From Jatrophihabitans telluris (GTDB lineage Bacteria > Actinomycetota > Actinomycetes > Mycobacteriales > Jatrophihabitantaceae): 64,000 nucleotides of DNA. The position numbers were made by a program, and so were the translations under genes. The stretch lies in NCBI RefSeq assembly GCF_023516435.1, contig NZ_CP097332.1, positions 620,001 through 684,000 on the forward strand. The letters are read 5' to 3'. Shown here in pieces: positions 63,727 through 64,000 of this stretch (within the stretch, counting starts at the first letter, position 1; every line of letters begins with the position of its first letter). The notes beneath the pieces are model-generated. The model was not told the origin of the DNA and did not search any database. It saw nothing but the letters and a program-made list of their open reading frames with translations.

Positions 63727-64000
63727 ATGCGTACTCAGGTCGCGATCGTCGGTGCGGGTCCCGCCGGTCTGTTGCTGTCCCATCTGCTCGCGGCGGACGG
63801 TATCGACTCCGTCATCGTCGAAAGCCGCTCCCGGGCCTACGTCGAAGCGCGGATCCGCGCCGGAATCCTGGAAAGTTCCACGGTCCAGCTGCTGGACTCG
63901 GTGGGGCTGGGAGCGCGGCTGCACCGCGAGGGGGACGAGCATCGCGGCATCTACCTGCAGTGGCCAGGCGAGCGGCACCATCTGGATTTCGTCGACCTGA
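63727..64000 (+). CDS. pobA: 4-hydroxybenzoate 3-monooxygenase, N-terminal part (cut by window edge)
   Basis: The first 91 residues of a flavoprotein hydroxylase. It begins MRTQVAIVGAGPAGLLLSHL with the FAD motif GAGPAG (9-14), followed by RAYVEARIRAGILE and LHREGDEHRGI, both characteristic of PobA. The enzyme converts 4-hydroxybenzoate to protocatechuate with NAD(P)H and oxygen. The gene continues past the window. Confidence 0.88.
   Translation, partial: MRTQVAIVGAGPAGLLLSHLLAADGIDSVIVESRSRAYVEARIRAGILESSTVQLLDSVGLGARLHREGDEHRGIYLQWPGERHHLDFVDL

Overview
The window comes from a high-GC Gram-positive bacterium, almost certainly an actinobacterium. The signs are two GAF-ANTAR regulators, a SpoIIE/HATPase/STAS partner-switching set, a kdpFABC operon with an enlarged KdpC, an LPxTG-anchored surface protein, a SigE-type ECF sigma factor and many 4-base GTGA/ATGA start-stop overlaps. 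A soil or plant-associated lineage near Frankiales/Jatrophihabitans is a guess, not shown. No rRNA, tRNA, CRISPR array, transposase or phage gene was recognised.

Positions 1-15,560 hold a catabolic island: a cut-off gene, an asparaginase-type amidohydrolase, a BadI/MenB-type ring-opening crotonase, a 3-hydroxyisobutyrate-dehydrogenase-like enzyme, a GntR/FCD regulator, an enoyl-CoA hydratase, a quinone-oxidoreductase-like MDR enzyme, a 3-hydroxyacyl-CoA dehydrogenase, an acyl-CoA dehydrogenase, a CoA ligase, an Ltp2-like thiolase-fold protein with its DUF35 partner, an MFS exporter, an SDR, a cyclic amidohydrolase and a small membrane protein. The set resembles aerobic cyclohexanecarboxylate-type ring degradation, extended by C-N hydrolases and a retro-aldolase-like pair. 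A palindromic motif shared by its two divergent promoter regions is a candidate operator for the GntR protein.

Positions 16,136-29,691 are mixed: a benzaldehyde/vanillin-type aldehyde dehydrogenase, a YCII protein, an uncharacterised secreted Cys-rich protein, an ice-binding-like LPxTG surface protein, an aldo/keto reductase, the kdp potassium pump operon preceded by an extra 27-residue hydrophobic peptide gene, a VOC protein, a DUF998 membrane protein and a TetR regulator. Positions 29,692-38,965 form one operon, probably TetR-controlled through a perfect palindrome: an oligopeptide-type ABC importer (lipoprotein, two permeases, two ATPases) followed by DUF3237, CocE-type hydrolase and amidase genes. 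It looks like an import-and-hydrolyse system for an amide or ester.

Positions 39,000-48,963 are rich in signalling: an ECF sigma factor with a membrane partner, a secreted beta-propeller-like protein, a SpoIIE phosphatase opposite an anti-sigma kinase and STAS antagonist, two alpha/beta hydrolases and two GAF-ANTAR proteins. Positions 49,071-58,481 hold three phospholipase-D-superfamily proteins (two close paralogues), an FMN 2-hydroxyacid oxidase, a GH3 glycosidase and an unknown protein. Positions 58,494-62,606 are a four-gene glycosyltransferase operon on the minus strand with a leader that may encode a short peptide. The window ends in an IclR regulator and the start of pobA (4-hydroxybenzoate 3-monooxygenase).
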